Assembly (NCBI GenBank): GCA_903772945.1 | Contig: CAICTM010000759.1 | Location: 1-49,778 of the forward strand | Origin: Seminavis robusta | Lineage: Eukaryota; Bacillariophyta; Bacillariophyceae; Naviculales; Naviculaceae | Reading direction: 5' to 3' | Length of the DNA: 49,778 nucleotides | Part shown: positions 1 through 9,640 of the stretch, in pieces | How the letters are laid out: each line of letters begins with the position of its first letter | How positions within the stretch are numbered: position 1 is the stretch's first letter | Made by a program: the position numbers and the translations under genes | The notes under the pieces: generated by a model | Told to the model about the DNA's origin: nothing | Database searches by the model: none | The model's input: the letters and a program-made list of their open reading frames with translations, nothing else

Positions 1-1802
1 GTGTGCTGGACCTTCAGCTTGCCTCCGGTACTCTTCACTGTAATTGGACGATCGGCTTTCCTGATGTCGGTAACCATGTCTTTATTACAGAATAGATCCA
101 ACGTGGACTGGTTGTCCAGTAGCTGGATCTCTCTCATATCTATGTCGTCCAATCCTTTTGTGTGGGCGACTATGCCTTGTTGAGTCGGTTTCTTCGTTTC
201 CGTCTTCGTTCCGTCCGCGAATAGCGGTACGTCGAACGTAACGAAACCTTTTTCGACTTTCTCTTCATCTGACTGCGTGATGTCAGAGTCGGCATCATCC
301 TGTTCTTCCTCCAGGGTTGTCAATGCTGTCGTCATTTTATCTTGCAGTTTGCTGATAGTAGCTAGGGTTCTCCTTTGAACGCTACTAGAGCTTTTCTTGC
401 TCGACGTGCTTGACTTGCTACGCTTGCTCGACCTAGACTTGTCATCGTCGTCTTTGTCTTTATCTTTGTCTTTATCTTTGTCTTTATCTTTGTCAGGACA
501 GTGCGAGGCTGGATGTCCTTTATCGTGGCAGGAAAAGCATTCTTTCTCTTTCCAGTATTCTTTATCATAGCTCGCGTTTCCGCGGCCTTTTCCTCTGCCA
601 CCACCCCGTCCTCTCCCGCCTTGTGCTGTCTGAGCAAAGGAGCTTCCGTGGGAAGTGGACTGTCGTGGGGTGTTACTCTTGGTGTGTTTGTCCAAAAGGT
701 GTAATACCTCATGTAACGTGTGGGGATAGTTATCAGTGCCTTTGGCAAAGTCGTCCCTCAGGTTCTGTTTAAGCTTGGTATTTTCGGCTGAACTATTTGT
801 TAAGAAGATATAACTATAGTACCGTTCCTCTGCGTATGCCGAGACTGTCTTCTGGTCTTCGACTCCCAGGTCAGCGTATTCTGTGTCTGGGTGGAGTAGG
901 TTGGCCGTATGCAGCAGCGCTGCGTCGTGTAGCTTGGAAATACCCACGGATTTTGCAATGTCCCGTTTCGTGGTAAATTGCTCGTGGTATTCGGAAGCGG
1001 TAAGGCTCCCTTGGTGGAAATTCAACAGTTGTTTTTCCAGTTGGAATAATGTGTGGTACACAAAATTATCATCGGTCTGGGCCATGATCGTCTTGTGGAT
1101 CATTTTTCGTAGCTCCAGTGGGTCGCATCTTAACAGGACGTCATCGAAGTCCGTGTTCTGCTTCATCTTGTCCTTTAATAGTCGGGTGCACTGCCCTAGG
1201 ATCAAGTTGAAGGCTTTGCCTCTATTTTCTTGTAGTTTTGCCAACCTCGTAAGGTGGGTCTTCATTAGCCCTCCATACTCTGCTTTCTCGAGTCCCCGGA
1301 GTTCCTCTTCCGGTGGGTCGGCTATGGCTGCCGTAAGGTCGGCTATTTCATTAACGAGTTTTGCTTTTTCTATCGTTAGTGTGCGTAGGCTACCGAGAGT
1401 CGGGTCATTGGTGACTGCGGTTATCTCTGATTCTAGTAGCCGTAGGCTTTCTTGGGTTGCCGTTTGGAGACGAAGGTTGTTCTGTTCACGTCGTTCCGCG
1501 GCTGCGTCAAGCCTGTTCCGGGTCTCCTCTGAGTACACCGGTGCTACCAACACTGTCTGTTTCAGGTTGCGTAGCTCATTGCTCATGTCGTCACCCATCG
1601 TTTGTCCAACGTGGAGGACGATCTTCTCCCATGTGCGTATCATCTGGTCTGCCGTTCCAGATCCAGTTGTACCGAAGTTAAACACATGTTGGTCGAGGGC
1701 TTTGCATGAACCTTTCTGCTGGTTCGACGATGGGTTGGTTCTTCCATGCCCTCGTGCTTTGCCGCCTCCTCGGCCACCTCGTCCTTTACCTCTACCGCTC
1801 AT
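1..1802 (-). CDS. Ty1/Copia-type retrotransposon Gag and start of protease (partial, runs off left edge)
   Basis: The minus strand is open from an ATG at 1802 to the window edge, about 600 codons, with no stop in the stretches I checked. The N-terminus is Gly/Arg-rich (MSGRGKGRGGRGGG). A second RG-rich patch precedes a CCHC zinc knuckle, CFSCHDKGHPASHC (CX2CX4HX4C, near 500-530), followed by a repeated Lys-Asp run. The last residues contain LLDNQSTLDLFCN, which resembles the active-site entry of diatom Copia proteases, so Gag is fused in frame to Pol. The role is capsid formation and RNA packaging for retrotransposition. Protease, integrase and RT would lie beyond the left edge. Assignment to Copia rests on the knuckle, the fusion and the protease-like motif; RT is not visible here. 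Confidence 0.85.
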   Translation of the reverse strand, partial: MSGRGKGRGGRGGGKARGHGRTNPSSNQQKGSCKALDQHVFNFGTTGSGTADQMIRTWEKIVLHVGQTMGDDMSNELRNLKQTVLVAPVYSEETRNRLDAAAERREQNNLRLQTATQESLRLLESEITAVTNDPTLGSLRTLTIEKAKLVNEIADLTAAIADPPEEELRGLEKAEYGGLMKTHLTRLAKLQENRGKAFNLILGQCTRLLKDKMKQNTDFDDVLLRCDPLELRKMIHKTIMAQTDDNFVYHTLFQLEKQLLNFHQGSLTASEYHEQFTTKRDIAKSVGISKLHDAALLHTANLLHPDTEYADLGVEDQKTVSAYAEERYYSYIFLTNSSAENTKLKQNLRDDFAKGTDNYPHTLHEVLHLLDKHTKSNTPRQSTSHGSSFAQTAQGGRGRGGGRGKGRGNASYDKEYWKEKECFSCHDKGHPASHCPDKDKDKDKDKDKDKDDDDKSRSSKRSKSSTSSKKSSSSVQRRTLATISKLQDKMTTALTTLEEEQDDADSDITQSDEEKVEKGFVTFDVPLFADGTKTETKKPTQQGIVAHTKGLDDIDMREIQLLDNQSTLDLFCNKDMVTDIRKADRPITVKSTGGKLKVQH

Positions 1803-1943
1803 TGTCTATGCTACGGTAGGTGGACTATTTCAATTCGTTGTTTTTTGATTGACTAGCTCTTTTAATTTAAGTTCTCGTCCGACTACTTATTCGTCTTATG
1901 GCTATGGGGCGATAAACTTCAAATTATACTCCTGGCTAGGGAG

Positions 1944-2483
1944 TGTTAAATCTATTTACTAAAGATCTTGCAGGGAGGGAACGATTGCTTCACACACTGT
2001 GCGGTCGTTTCCACTCCGAACCCGTTTCTTTGTATTGTTGATTCCTTGTTGGGTGCCTTTCCTTTGGCCCCTGCGCTGGCACTATGGCTTTCGCGCTTGT
2101 TGTTGGCTCTGACAGTTCCGGCTGGATGCTGTCGGCTCTCCTGACTGTGTCGTCGTCGACTGCAGTCTCCTATCGGCACGACGATCCTCGGTCGTCCGAT
2201 CTTGCTCTCGTTGCGTCGTCGCGATCGGCGATCGGCCGATACTCGCTCCTCTTCCTGCTACCGATTGACTGCTTCGATAGGCTCCTCTTCGCTATTTCGC
2301 TTCTTCGCTTCGACGTCGATAGTAGACCGCTTTTTCAGTAGTATGTTAGTTGCTCTAAGGTCTCTTCTAGTTTACTTGCTATTGAGATACTACTGAAAAA
2401 GTGGGTGGGTTACCAGTTTTGCTACTGGCATCAAATTCTAGTACAGAGGTACAGGTTGAATCCCTAATCGCGAATCCCCAACA
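1944..2483 (-). repeat. Candidate 5' LTR of the Copia element
   Basis: On the minus strand the segment begins TGTTGGGGATTC and ends AGATTTAACA, giving the TGTT...AACA ends typical of Copia LTRs. It lies 141 bp upstream of the Gag start, a plausible leader length. No convincing initiator-Met tRNA primer site follows it, and the partner LTR is outside the window, so neither LTR identity nor the flanking duplication can be confirmed. The boundaries are inferred. Confidence 0.45.
2330..2401. repeat. Perfect 15-bp inverted repeat with 42-bp spacer
   Basis: CTTTTTCAGTAGTAT at 2330-2344 is repeated as its exact reverse complement at 2387-2401. It lies inside the candidate Copia LTR, so it could form a hairpin in the LTR transcript or be a regulatory palindrome. 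Function unknown. Confidence 0.8.
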
Positions 2484-2646
2484 GTCAAGTCTTGGTACGA
2501 ACAATAGATTTAAAGATTAATACCGTTTATGTAAGGTCAAAACTTGTTGTGACTGATGGCAGTTACGTCAATCGCCACCTAAATCTTTTATTTGCGTGTG
2601 CGAGGGGGTATTTTTGCTTCCAACCAACAGGAAAGGTAGTGCTTCA

Positions 2647-3033
2647 GGACCATTCGACGGTCTTCGCTCAGGCTTTAAAAACGGCCACAACTGACTAATG
2701 TCCTGGTTCTCGATAAGGGGATGTTAAGATTTAAGGGGATGTTTAAGGGGATGTTGAGTATTTGAGGGGTTGTTGTTAAGGGGTTGTTTATTTAAGGGGA
2801 TGTTTGTGTGTGATAAGGGGATGTTGTATGGCATTTCAATGAAGGCTTAAGGGGTTGTTTCGAGGATATAAGGGGATGTTGTTAAGGGGTTGTTTTTTAA
2901 GGGGTTGTTTAAGGGGATGTTGAAGATTTAGGGGGTTGCTAAGGGGATGTTTAAGGGGATGTTTTAAACGGTCCTCAGTCGTGGCAATTTCAAGCTTTTT
3001 TTTAAATCCTGAGTTTAAACCGTACGACGGTCC
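2647..3033. repeat. G-rich minisatellite flanked by imperfect inverted arms
   Basis: Between about 2713 and 2965 there are roughly 15 copies of (A)AGGGG(A/T)TGTT with variable spacers, all G-rich on the plus strand. The array is flanked by imperfect inverted arms. The left arm, 2647-2694, reads GGACC...CTGA. The right arm, 2975-3033, reads TCAGTCGTGGC...CCTGAG...GGTCC. When one arm is reversed, shared blocks include TCAGT, GTGGC, TTTTTAAA, CCTGAG and GGTCC. This suggests a foldback or MITE-like element carrying an expanded internal array. No target duplication was identified. No protein is encoded. Confidence 0.6.
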
Positions 3034-4307
3034 AGTACCAGATGCCGCCTTTTTTAACAAATGGGGGGGGGGTTAGCAAAGAACGGGGAGGGCCACCTCT
3101 AAAAGCCAGCAGGGTGACTTAGGTTTCAGGAAGATAATGTATTGAGGGCCAACACCCTTTGCTGGATCTGCGGAGACACAGCTGTTTTGTGAAAGTGGCT
3201 CGGTTTTGTCCTGATACAACACAAAGACACAAGTATGTGAAAGACAGATCGTATCCTTGTTTAATTTCAGTCTGCTCAGCCTTCTTATAACCGGTAAAGA
3301 TCGTTCAATCGTCACCGGGGGAGTTTACTGGTTTGGGAGCCTGATATTTGTGTTCGTCTCAGAAAGTTACTCGTGGGATCTCCATAAACTTACTTACTTC
3401 AGCCACCTTTTGCTTTATCGAGGACTAGCTAGAGCTGGCAGGTTTCGATGATATTTCATGAGTAGTACGGTCTTGATCCGTCAAATGGCCACAAAAGGGC
3501 TAGAACCCGTTTCACACTATTAACGTGGCACTGGCAATCACCAGATCAGACTCATACAAGTAATCCTCAGCTACCTTGTTTGGCTCAATTATGAATCGAA
3601 TCGATTACTGGTAGACCTTATTATTGCAATTGCTCAAGGTTTTTGCAGCTGATATTCCGGCCTGTCACATCGAGCAGAGTCGAGTCGAAACAGTTGAAAA
3701 CAGTCGAATATGTAGAAAAACGTTCCGGCTGATTGAAGACGAGGTCAGTCGTGCAAATCCGAGGCAAAGCCGAGGGTGCACGGCTGACCGTGGTCGCAAG
3801 GGCGAGGATGGAGGCCAGATTGAGGCGCGAAAGAAGGAAGGCCGAAAGGCCTGGAAGAGCGACAAGATCGCAGCCGACATTCGAGACCGACAAGAGGCAG
3901 GGACGTCATTTGTATGTAATCTGTCCAATCCGTTTCCGAGGAGACACCGGAGCACCATGGTCGGCATTTATTTGATTTGTTGTTGTTGCTTTGTTGTTGG
4001 TGTTGGTGCAGTGCCCATTTTACCACTGAAACACGACTGTGTACAAATTTCAACGGCTACTCTGGAGTACCACATTTCTTCATAATTTGAAACGGCTTTC
4101 GTACAGTATTTTGTAGAGTACATAAATCCGGTGAAGGAAGTTTTCAATCTCTTTCCATGATTCGGACTGTGACAGTTAAGTAGTCCTTTATAATCCACGA
4201 AGGAGAAGCTTTCCGGCAGTAGAATTAAAACTCCTATCTTGCCATAACGCTCTTCAAAATTTAACTAGGTAAATCTAGTGACTTTATTTCCTGTTAGTAT
4301 TGTACTC
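3034..4307. other. Intergenic stretch, no supportable gene
   Basis: A run of nine or more G follows 3061. Overlapping short ORFs occur on both strands between 3624 and 4198, but they lack ATG starts, recognisable domains or convincing codon use. The interval ends at the Harbinger target site. Confidence 0.6.
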
Positions 4308-4310
4308 TTA

Positions 4311-4326
4311 GAGCCAGTCCAGACGT
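4311..4326 (+). repeat. Left terminal inverted repeat of the Harbinger element
   Basis: GAGCCAGTCCAGACGT, preceded by TTA at 4308-4310. All 16 bases match the reverse complement of the right end; similarity then becomes patchy, and AATC(C/G)AAGTTT motifs recur further in, for example around 4421-4443. Confidence 0.93.
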
Positions 4327-4488
4327 CGTATCCAAGTATCCAAAATCAAAGATCGAAGTTTTCATATAAACTTGGAATTCTAGTACAAGTTCGCTACCTA
4401 ATCCACACTACGAAAGAACAAATCCAAGTTTCGAAATCCAAGTTAGCTGTTGAAATTGGCTCAGCATTGGCATCAAGTCGCACAACAC

Positions 4489-5967
4489 ATGATACGCTTA
4501 CCTTCCCTCACACTTGTAGTTTGTATACGTAAACTAGCACAATTCAATGACATGTACCTCCACAGTCTTCTTCTTCTCCTGTTGCTGTTCAAAGCAGTTG
4601 TGGCCACCACTGGTAGTAACAATGGTGGTGGCTCTCGTAAACGTCTCAAGCGATTGCTTGGATTCACCGCTGTTCTCCTCGAAATCGATGCTTGCCTGTT
4701 TGGTACCCACGTAGGAGGTAGGCATGACACTCCTCCAATCAAGCGGACAAGGAAGCAAGTTCATTTGATCTTCAAGGAAATGGGAGAGATTTATGTTAGA
4801 CGTGCCTTTCGAATGAATGCAGAAGATTTTTGGCACTTGCATGACTTACTGAAGCGGCATCTCCGTGGAAAGGTACACCTTACTCGGTCTAACAGGAAGA
4901 GAAAGAATGGTGCTGTAAATGGTCTCATTTCCAGTTCCATTCGCTTGAGTGTTGCCCTTCGATACTTTGCTGGTGGCGCTGCATATGACATTGCTGTTCT
5001 TCACGGCATAAGTCACTCCTCTGTGTATGAGTCAATCTGGATGGTAGTGGACGCAGTGAATAAGACAAAAGATCATCCTCAACTCGCCATTGTCTTCCCA
5101 AAAGAACACTCACAACAGTTTGCCATTGCCCAGGGATTTAAGAAATCCAGCGAGATCGGAATAGACTGTTGTGTTGGCGCTGGAGATGGGATGTTGTTAT
5201 GGACAGAGAAGCCTCACCAGTTAGACTGTGACATTGCCAACGTTGCGCCAAAGAGGTTCCTCTGTGGCAGAAAGCACAAGTTTGGGTTGAACTTACAAGG
5301 TTTCTGTGATCACGAAAAGAGATTTACCTCTGTTGCCATCAACCATCCAGCCGCGACATCTGACTATCTTTCCTTCTCTACCAGCACCTTTCACCACCAA
5401 TTGGAGAATGGCTTATTGCATAAGGACTTGTGTTTGTTTGGCGACAATGCATATGTCAACACTCCCTATATGGCAACGCCTTACAGGAATGTTGGATCAG
5501 GACCAAAAGACGCATACAATTTTTACCACTCCCAGCTGCGCATCAAGATTGAATGTACCTTTGGGATCCTCGTCAATAGATGGGGAATCTTGAGAAGGCC
5601 ACTGTCAGCTTCAATGGGCTTGAAGAAGGTCACGTCCTTGACAATCGCGCTGTGCAGACTTCACAACTATTGCATTAACCGCCGACTTGGTGAAGATGGA
5701 GTGCCCGAATCATTGGCACAGGACACTTTTGAGATTGAATCCAGAGGAGGGATACCGTTGGTGAGGACATGGTTGAATGATAGCTCTCCAGAGCAGTTGT
5801 TACATGGAGGGGAACACTTTGATGATGTCGACCGAAATCATAGAAGACAAGAAGAACGTGAATATAGAAGACAAACAGAGATGTTGCCACGGGAGAAGAT
5901 TCTCCAGATAGTGGACGATTGGAGTGTACAGAGACCAAGACCTGAAGGATGGGCGCGAATGGATTAA
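4489..5967 (+). CDS. PIF/Harbinger DDE transposase
   Basis: 492 residues from the first in-frame ATG (4489); an ATG at 4552 is an alternative start, and the open frame extends upstream only through a non-ATG codon. It belongs to the DDE_Tnp_4 (Harbinger) nuclease family, which cuts and joins element ends. Visible features are a basic N-terminal patch (SRKRLKRLL), a helix-turn-helix-like segment (GISHSSVYESI), and the catalytic triad: Asp in GAGDGMLLW (about residue 233), Asp in FGDNAYVNTPY (about 319) and Glu in RIKIECTFGILVNRWG (about 355). The C-terminal RLHNYCINRR matches the family's usual end of the domain. No frameshift or stop is seen, so it may be active. Its 3' end is 59 bp from the end of the convergent second ORF. 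Confidence 0.92.
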   Translation: MIRLPSLTLVVCIRKLAQFNDMYLHSLLLLLLLFKAVVATTGSNNGGGSRKRLKRLLGFTAVLLEIDACLFGTHVGGRHDTPPIKRTRKQVHLIFKEMGEIYVRRAFRMNAEDFWHLHDLLKRHLRGKVHLTRSNRKRKNGAVNGLISSSIRLSVALRYFAGGAAYDIAVLHGISHSSVYESIWMVVDAVNKTKDHPQLAIVFPKEHSQQFAIAQGFKKSSEIGIDCCVGAGDGMLLWTEKPHQLDCDIANVAPKRFLCGRKHKFGLNLQGFCDHEKRFTSVAINHPAATSDYLSFSTSTFHHQLENGLLHKDLCLFGDNAYVNTPYMATPYRNVGSGPKDAYNFYHSQLRIKIECTFGILVNRWGILRRPLSASMGLKKVTSLTIALCRLHNYCINRRLGEDGVPESLAQDTFEIESRGGIPLVRTWLNDSSPEQLLHGGEHFDDVDRNHRRQEEREYRRQTEMLPREKILQIVDDWSVQRPRPEGWARMD

Positions 5968-6026
5968 TAACAGACATAATGTGTTAGTTGAGGTTGTTGC
6001 TGGCAGCTGGACGTTCTTCTTCTTAC

Positions 6027-7628
6027 CTAGTCTGTCTCGGTACTCCCATCAGGTTCAGCGGACGTCTTCTTCTTTGCTTTCTTCACTTCATATGTCCTTT
6101 TACGACGCTTCAGCCCCTTGACAATGTCTTCTTGTTCCGCGATACTCTCTTGCCAGATTTCCTTTTCTTCTTGGGTGTCAGCTTTCACTTTCGCGATCTT
6201 GGACTTGGTAAGCTCTCTGTTTGCGTTGGTCAGGTTCTCGATGACAGCTTGATAAGACAGTTCCACTTGGGAGTTGCTGAGGGACTTGCGTAGCTGTTTC
6301 AACTCTGGGTCATCCTTGCCCTTTCTACCTTTGGATTCGGACGTATTGGTAGCCACCTTGTCACCAGTGCCCCCAACGTCATCACTCAACCGAGTAACAA
6401 CACAGCTGAGATTGCCGTGCTTGTCTGCAAGGTACCACAAATAGAGATGAAAGGACCTGTGACCAAGTCTCTCAATGCAATATTCACTCCTGTTATCTCC
6501 AGCGAGAAGACGCTCCTCCGTTAAATGACCAAACTGTCTTGCCGGTTCTTCAGCCTCTTCTTCTTCTTCATGATCCACTTGTCCGTAGCCGTTTCCACTC
6601 CTCTCCCAGGCATTAACTATCTTGTTGGTCTTGAGCTTTGCCTGATTCCATTGCTTCTTGATGAAATCCGCAGTGACTTTACCAGGACAGTCAGTGGAAT
6701 AAATGTCATGTTCGATGGTAAAATCAGGGTGAAGGTCAGGCATGGCTTCGCTGTTGGCAACCCAGAAGTCATCGTTGTATTTATTAGCGAGAGCCTCAAA
6801 GAAAGTCATGGGACGATCATCGCTATTCCTGGCATCCAACTCTTGACGTTCGAGGACACTCCCTTCCTCAATCAAATATTTGCGAACATCATCATGGTGG
6901 GCAGCCAAAATCATGCGAAGGTTTGGCTCGAGCTTGTTGCGCCAAGGTTCATTGCCATCCTTGTCTGCCGTTGTCTCTGAATCTTTGCCAACCGCCTTCT
7001 CATGCAAGTGGTTCTTCGTGGCAGTGCAGTAAGCATTCTCAGTCTGGCGAAGGAAAGGGATGCAAGCTTCATCCTTGATGGGATTATCTTGGAGCCATTT
7101 GACAAGCCTTCCTTGCTTCCAGTTACTTGGGCGCACCTTGCTTCTCCCAGTCAGTTCCATTTGGTTACCACGCCGAACCACCTCTTTTGCAAGAACAGCA
7201 TTCTGTACCTTGAGTTTGGTTTGATTCTTCTTGGGCATCTTGCAATAGGGCTCTACAGTCAAGTCTCCAAGCTTGCGTTCCCCATCCTCTGACTCCAAGC
7301 CAATGCACAAACAGAAGAGCATGGCCTTGTCATTGCCTGATTGCTCATATTGTTGGCGAGCGGTCAAAAAAGGATCATTGTTGGTCTGCTTTTCTGAGGA
7401 AGAGTCTGAAGCTTCCGGTGGGGCTCTGGGTGGCACAGTTCCAGCAGCAGAAGCATCAACAGTATCAACCTGCCATGGCTCTCCAACAGAAGAGTCTCTA
7501 GCATGCTCCTCATCACTAGCAGAGGAGGCTTCAGCAGCGGAAGGATTGGTCATGGTGATGGTGGAAGAAAGAGTGAAAATAGCAAAAGCAATGGACTCTC
7601 CTAACACTGTAAGCGAGCGATTTCCCAT
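6027..7628 (-). CDS. Harbinger second-ORF protein, unknown family (probable DNA-binding partner)
   Basis: 533 residues from an ATG at 7628; Met26 is an alternative start. It lies wholly inside the Harbinger element, convergent with the transposase. In well-studied Harbinger elements the second ORF is a Myb/trihelix-like protein that takes the transposase to the nucleus and binds the ends; position alone suggests that role here. The N-terminal 90 residues are Ser/Glu-rich and low complexity. The middle (about 130-350) is Lys- and Trp-containing, with blocks such as RPSNWKQGRLVKWLQDN and ADFIKKQWNQAKLKTNKIVN that could be helical DNA-binding segments. An acidic stretch (DHEEEEEAEE) follows, then a predicted coiled coil, ending in a Lys-rich tail (KGLKRRKRTYEVKKAKKK) that would serve as a nuclear signal. 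I recognise no canonical Myb Trp triplet. Confidence 0.75.
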   Translation of the reverse strand: MGNRSLTVLGESIAFAIFTLSSTITMTNPSAAEASSASDEEHARDSSVGEPWQVDTVDASAAGTVPPRAPPEASDSSSEKQTNNDPFLTARQQYEQSGNDKAMLFCLCIGLESEDGERKLGDLTVEPYCKMPKKNQTKLKVQNAVLAKEVVRRGNQMELTGRSKVRPSNWKQGRLVKWLQDNPIKDEACIPFLRQTENAYCTATKNHLHEKAVGKDSETTADKDGNEPWRNKLEPNLRMILAAHHDDVRKYLIEEGSVLERQELDARNSDDRPMTFFEALANKYNDDFWVANSEAMPDLHPDFTIEHDIYSTDCPGKVTADFIKKQWNQAKLKTNKIVNAWERSGNGYGQVDHEEEEEAEEPARQFGHLTEERLLAGDNRSEYCIERLGHRSFHLYLWYLADKHGNLSCVVTRLSDDVGGTGDKVATNTSESKGRKGKDDPELKQLRKSLSNSQVELSYQAVIENLTNANRELTKSKIAKVKADTQEEKEIWQESIAEQEDIVKGLKRRKRTYEVKKAKKKTSAEPDGSTETD

Positions 7629-7979
7629 TCAACTGATAGCAACAATACACAAATAGACTGGCTAACTCTATCTAAATATCTGCTATGGTGTTATCCTAAT
7701 GATGCATGCTGGTCTAGCACATGGTTGATCTAGACTGATTGCGAGGACGTAAACCATGCCAAAATCGCCGATGTACGATTTTTTCCAGTTCAAACACGGG
7801 ATAGAGTTTGGGATTGAGAAACTTGGACCCAAACTTGGATTTCCCGAGCTGGTCACTTGGATTTGGCTAGTGCCCAGGGGGTTCGATTTGGGTTCCTGGT
7901 CAGTCACGATTTCAGGTTTTGAACTGGAAAAAACTTCGATTCTTCGATTTTTGGACTTCGATTGCATGTGTGTCGAACT

Positions 7980-7995
7980 ACGTCTGGACTGGCTC
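7980..7995 (-). repeat. Right terminal inverted repeat of the Harbinger element
   Basis: ACGTCTGGACTGGCTC, followed by TTA at 7996-7998. It is the exact reverse complement of the left end. The adjacent interior carries several AATCGAAG and AAATCCAAGTTT motifs on the minus strand. Confidence 0.93.
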
Positions 7996-7998
7996 TTA

Positions 7999-9193
7999 GT
8001 GAAAACCGAGGAAACGGGCGGACAGATTATTATGACAAATCGATGTGGCTGGCAGGAGATGGAACACGCAGGCCGGCTGCAGGCTGGATTATCAACTCCC
8101 GAGAGAGAGCGCTTTCCGAAACTAGCTAGCTGCGAGTAGTACAGTACACGTACATGTACACGTCGTGGGCTTGACCAATGCCAAGGAGAAAAGTGGTGAA
8201 ATCGTACTGTATGACTCTCCTCTCCTCCCCCCTCTCTCCTCTACTAGTAGTGTTACGGTAGTAATCGGAATACAGATCAGCCTTGAACTGGCAGTGCTCA
8301 CATTGATAGCTCGATTGCTTGCTCCAGAGAAGGAGGACAAGCCGTGAAAAAGAGAATGCGCTGGCAACAAAAGCGAAGCAGGGGGTTCGCTCCAGTGCTG
8401 GACCAGCCGCAAGGAAAAGAAAGGGACGATCTGGGCAATCCTACCCTCAGCTAGTGACGAAGAAATCAAGAGTCACTTGAAGGACGCTCGCTCACTAACT
8501 GGTAAGATCGTTACTTGGTCTAGCTAGTGCTAGGCTTAGCTAGTACTAGCGTCGCTCAATTACTCGAGGCTGAAACCTTGCTGGATGGTTGGCTGATTGA
8601 TTCCCTAGCTGCTTCCTTTATGCAATAATCAGCCAAGGATAATAACGCCAAACCGAGCGGGAGGCTGCCTGTTGGCGACTGGGTTGTCGACATTGGTGCA
8701 ATTTGGGTGATGCGCTTGGAGCCCAGGATGAAACATCTTCGAAACGATGTGCGTAACGGTTCCCGTGCTCGATTCACCAATTCCAAAGTAGTCCTGTCCC
8801 ACAAGTTAGACTGCCGCCAGTCACAGATGTTTGGATGGATGTGCGGTGTGCTGTATGCGGATATCTTCCCAACTCAATCTTGACTCCCGTTATCTGGTTG
8901 TGTAGAGAACAATTGCCCAACAACGCTGGCAACTATAGCGTTAAGTTGGTTCCGGATGATGTGGGCGTCTTTGTGCTCCCCTGGCATCCTCAACTTACCA
9001 GCATGTCCAAAGGTATCACCCATGGTTACTAGTAGTCTACTACATGTAGCTAGTACTCGCTTTTCCAGCTCAATCGTCACTGGGACACTGGAACACGGGA
9101 ACTTGAGTTGCTTGTTGGAGCTAAGCCTCAATTGCTATCTATCAGCTTATCTATCAGCTATCAGCACATCAGCACGGATTCAGCACCCATGGT
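7999..9193. other. Intergenic region between two transposons
   Basis: No convincing gene. It contains short palindromes such as ACGTACATGTACACGT near 8147-8163 and a CTAG-rich patch at 8518-8550 (CTAGCTAGTGCTAGG). ORFs on both strands are short and overlap each other. Confidence 0.6.
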
Positions 9194-9201
9194 ATTAATA
9201 C

Positions 9202-9640
9202 TAGTGATGTGCAAATATGTGTATTGAGATTTTGGATACGTATTATACGTATTATACGTTTAATACGGCGTATTATACGTATTGGACTTTGAGTCATGAT
9301 CTACTGTTGACTCATCTACTTGCAGTACTCATGCCTGCTCCAGTGGTTCTCACCACTTTTCTCACACCATATTACCTACCATCATCCCATCTGCTTCAAA
9401 TAGCTTCCAACATATTGCATTGCAAAGTTTAGGACCAGGAAGTATGGTTACCCAAAGCCAACCAACACCCAACAAACTATGTAATACACCAAAATACAGT
9501 AAAATACGAAAAATACGGTTCAATACAGTATCAATACATTAAATACCGTATTTTATGTATGTATTAAGATTCAGGAGGGGGTGTATTATACGTATTATAC
9601 AAAAAATACAATACGCGTATCAAACCCCTGCACATCACTA
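9202..9640. mobile_element. hAT-type MITE with 8-bp target duplication
   Basis: TAGTGATGTGCA at 9202-9213 is matched by its exact reverse complement TGCACATCACTA at 9629-9640. ATTAATAC lies immediately outside both ends (9194-9201 and 9641-9648), a perfect 8-bp target duplication as expected for hAT transposons. The 439-bp interior encodes no transposase. Both subterminal regions are dense in TACGTATTATACG and AATACG motifs, in both orientations, likely recognition sites for a transposase supplied in trans. The TIR resembles the T/CAGNGNTGTGCA ends seen in many hAT families. Confidence 0.9.

Larger units (their letters stand above)
4311..7995. mobile_element. Complete PIF/Harbinger DNA transposon
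   Basis: The 3,685-bp element begins GAGCCAGTCCAGACGT at 4311 and ends with the exact reverse complement of those 16 bases at 7980-7995. It is flanked on both sides by the trinucleotide TTA (4308-4310 and 7996-7998), the 3-bp target duplication typical of PIF/Harbinger. Inside are a plus-strand DDE transposase and a minus-strand second ORF arranged tail to tail, the usual two-gene layout of the superfamily. Subterminal regions on both sides carry repeats of AATCCAAGTTT or AATCGAAGTTTT, probable binding sites for the element's own proteins. Both ORFs are long and apparently intact, so the copy may be young. Confidence 0.93.

Noticed and set aside
883..1848. 321-codon plus-strand ORF
   Set aside because: Antisense to the Gag frame, which has a zinc knuckle and clear retroelement composition; the plus-strand product is Ser/Arg-rich without features.
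3624..4085. Possible 153-codon plus-strand gene
   Set aside because: Starts at a TTG, overlaps several equally long ORFs on the other strand and has no domain; composition unlike neighbouring host genes.
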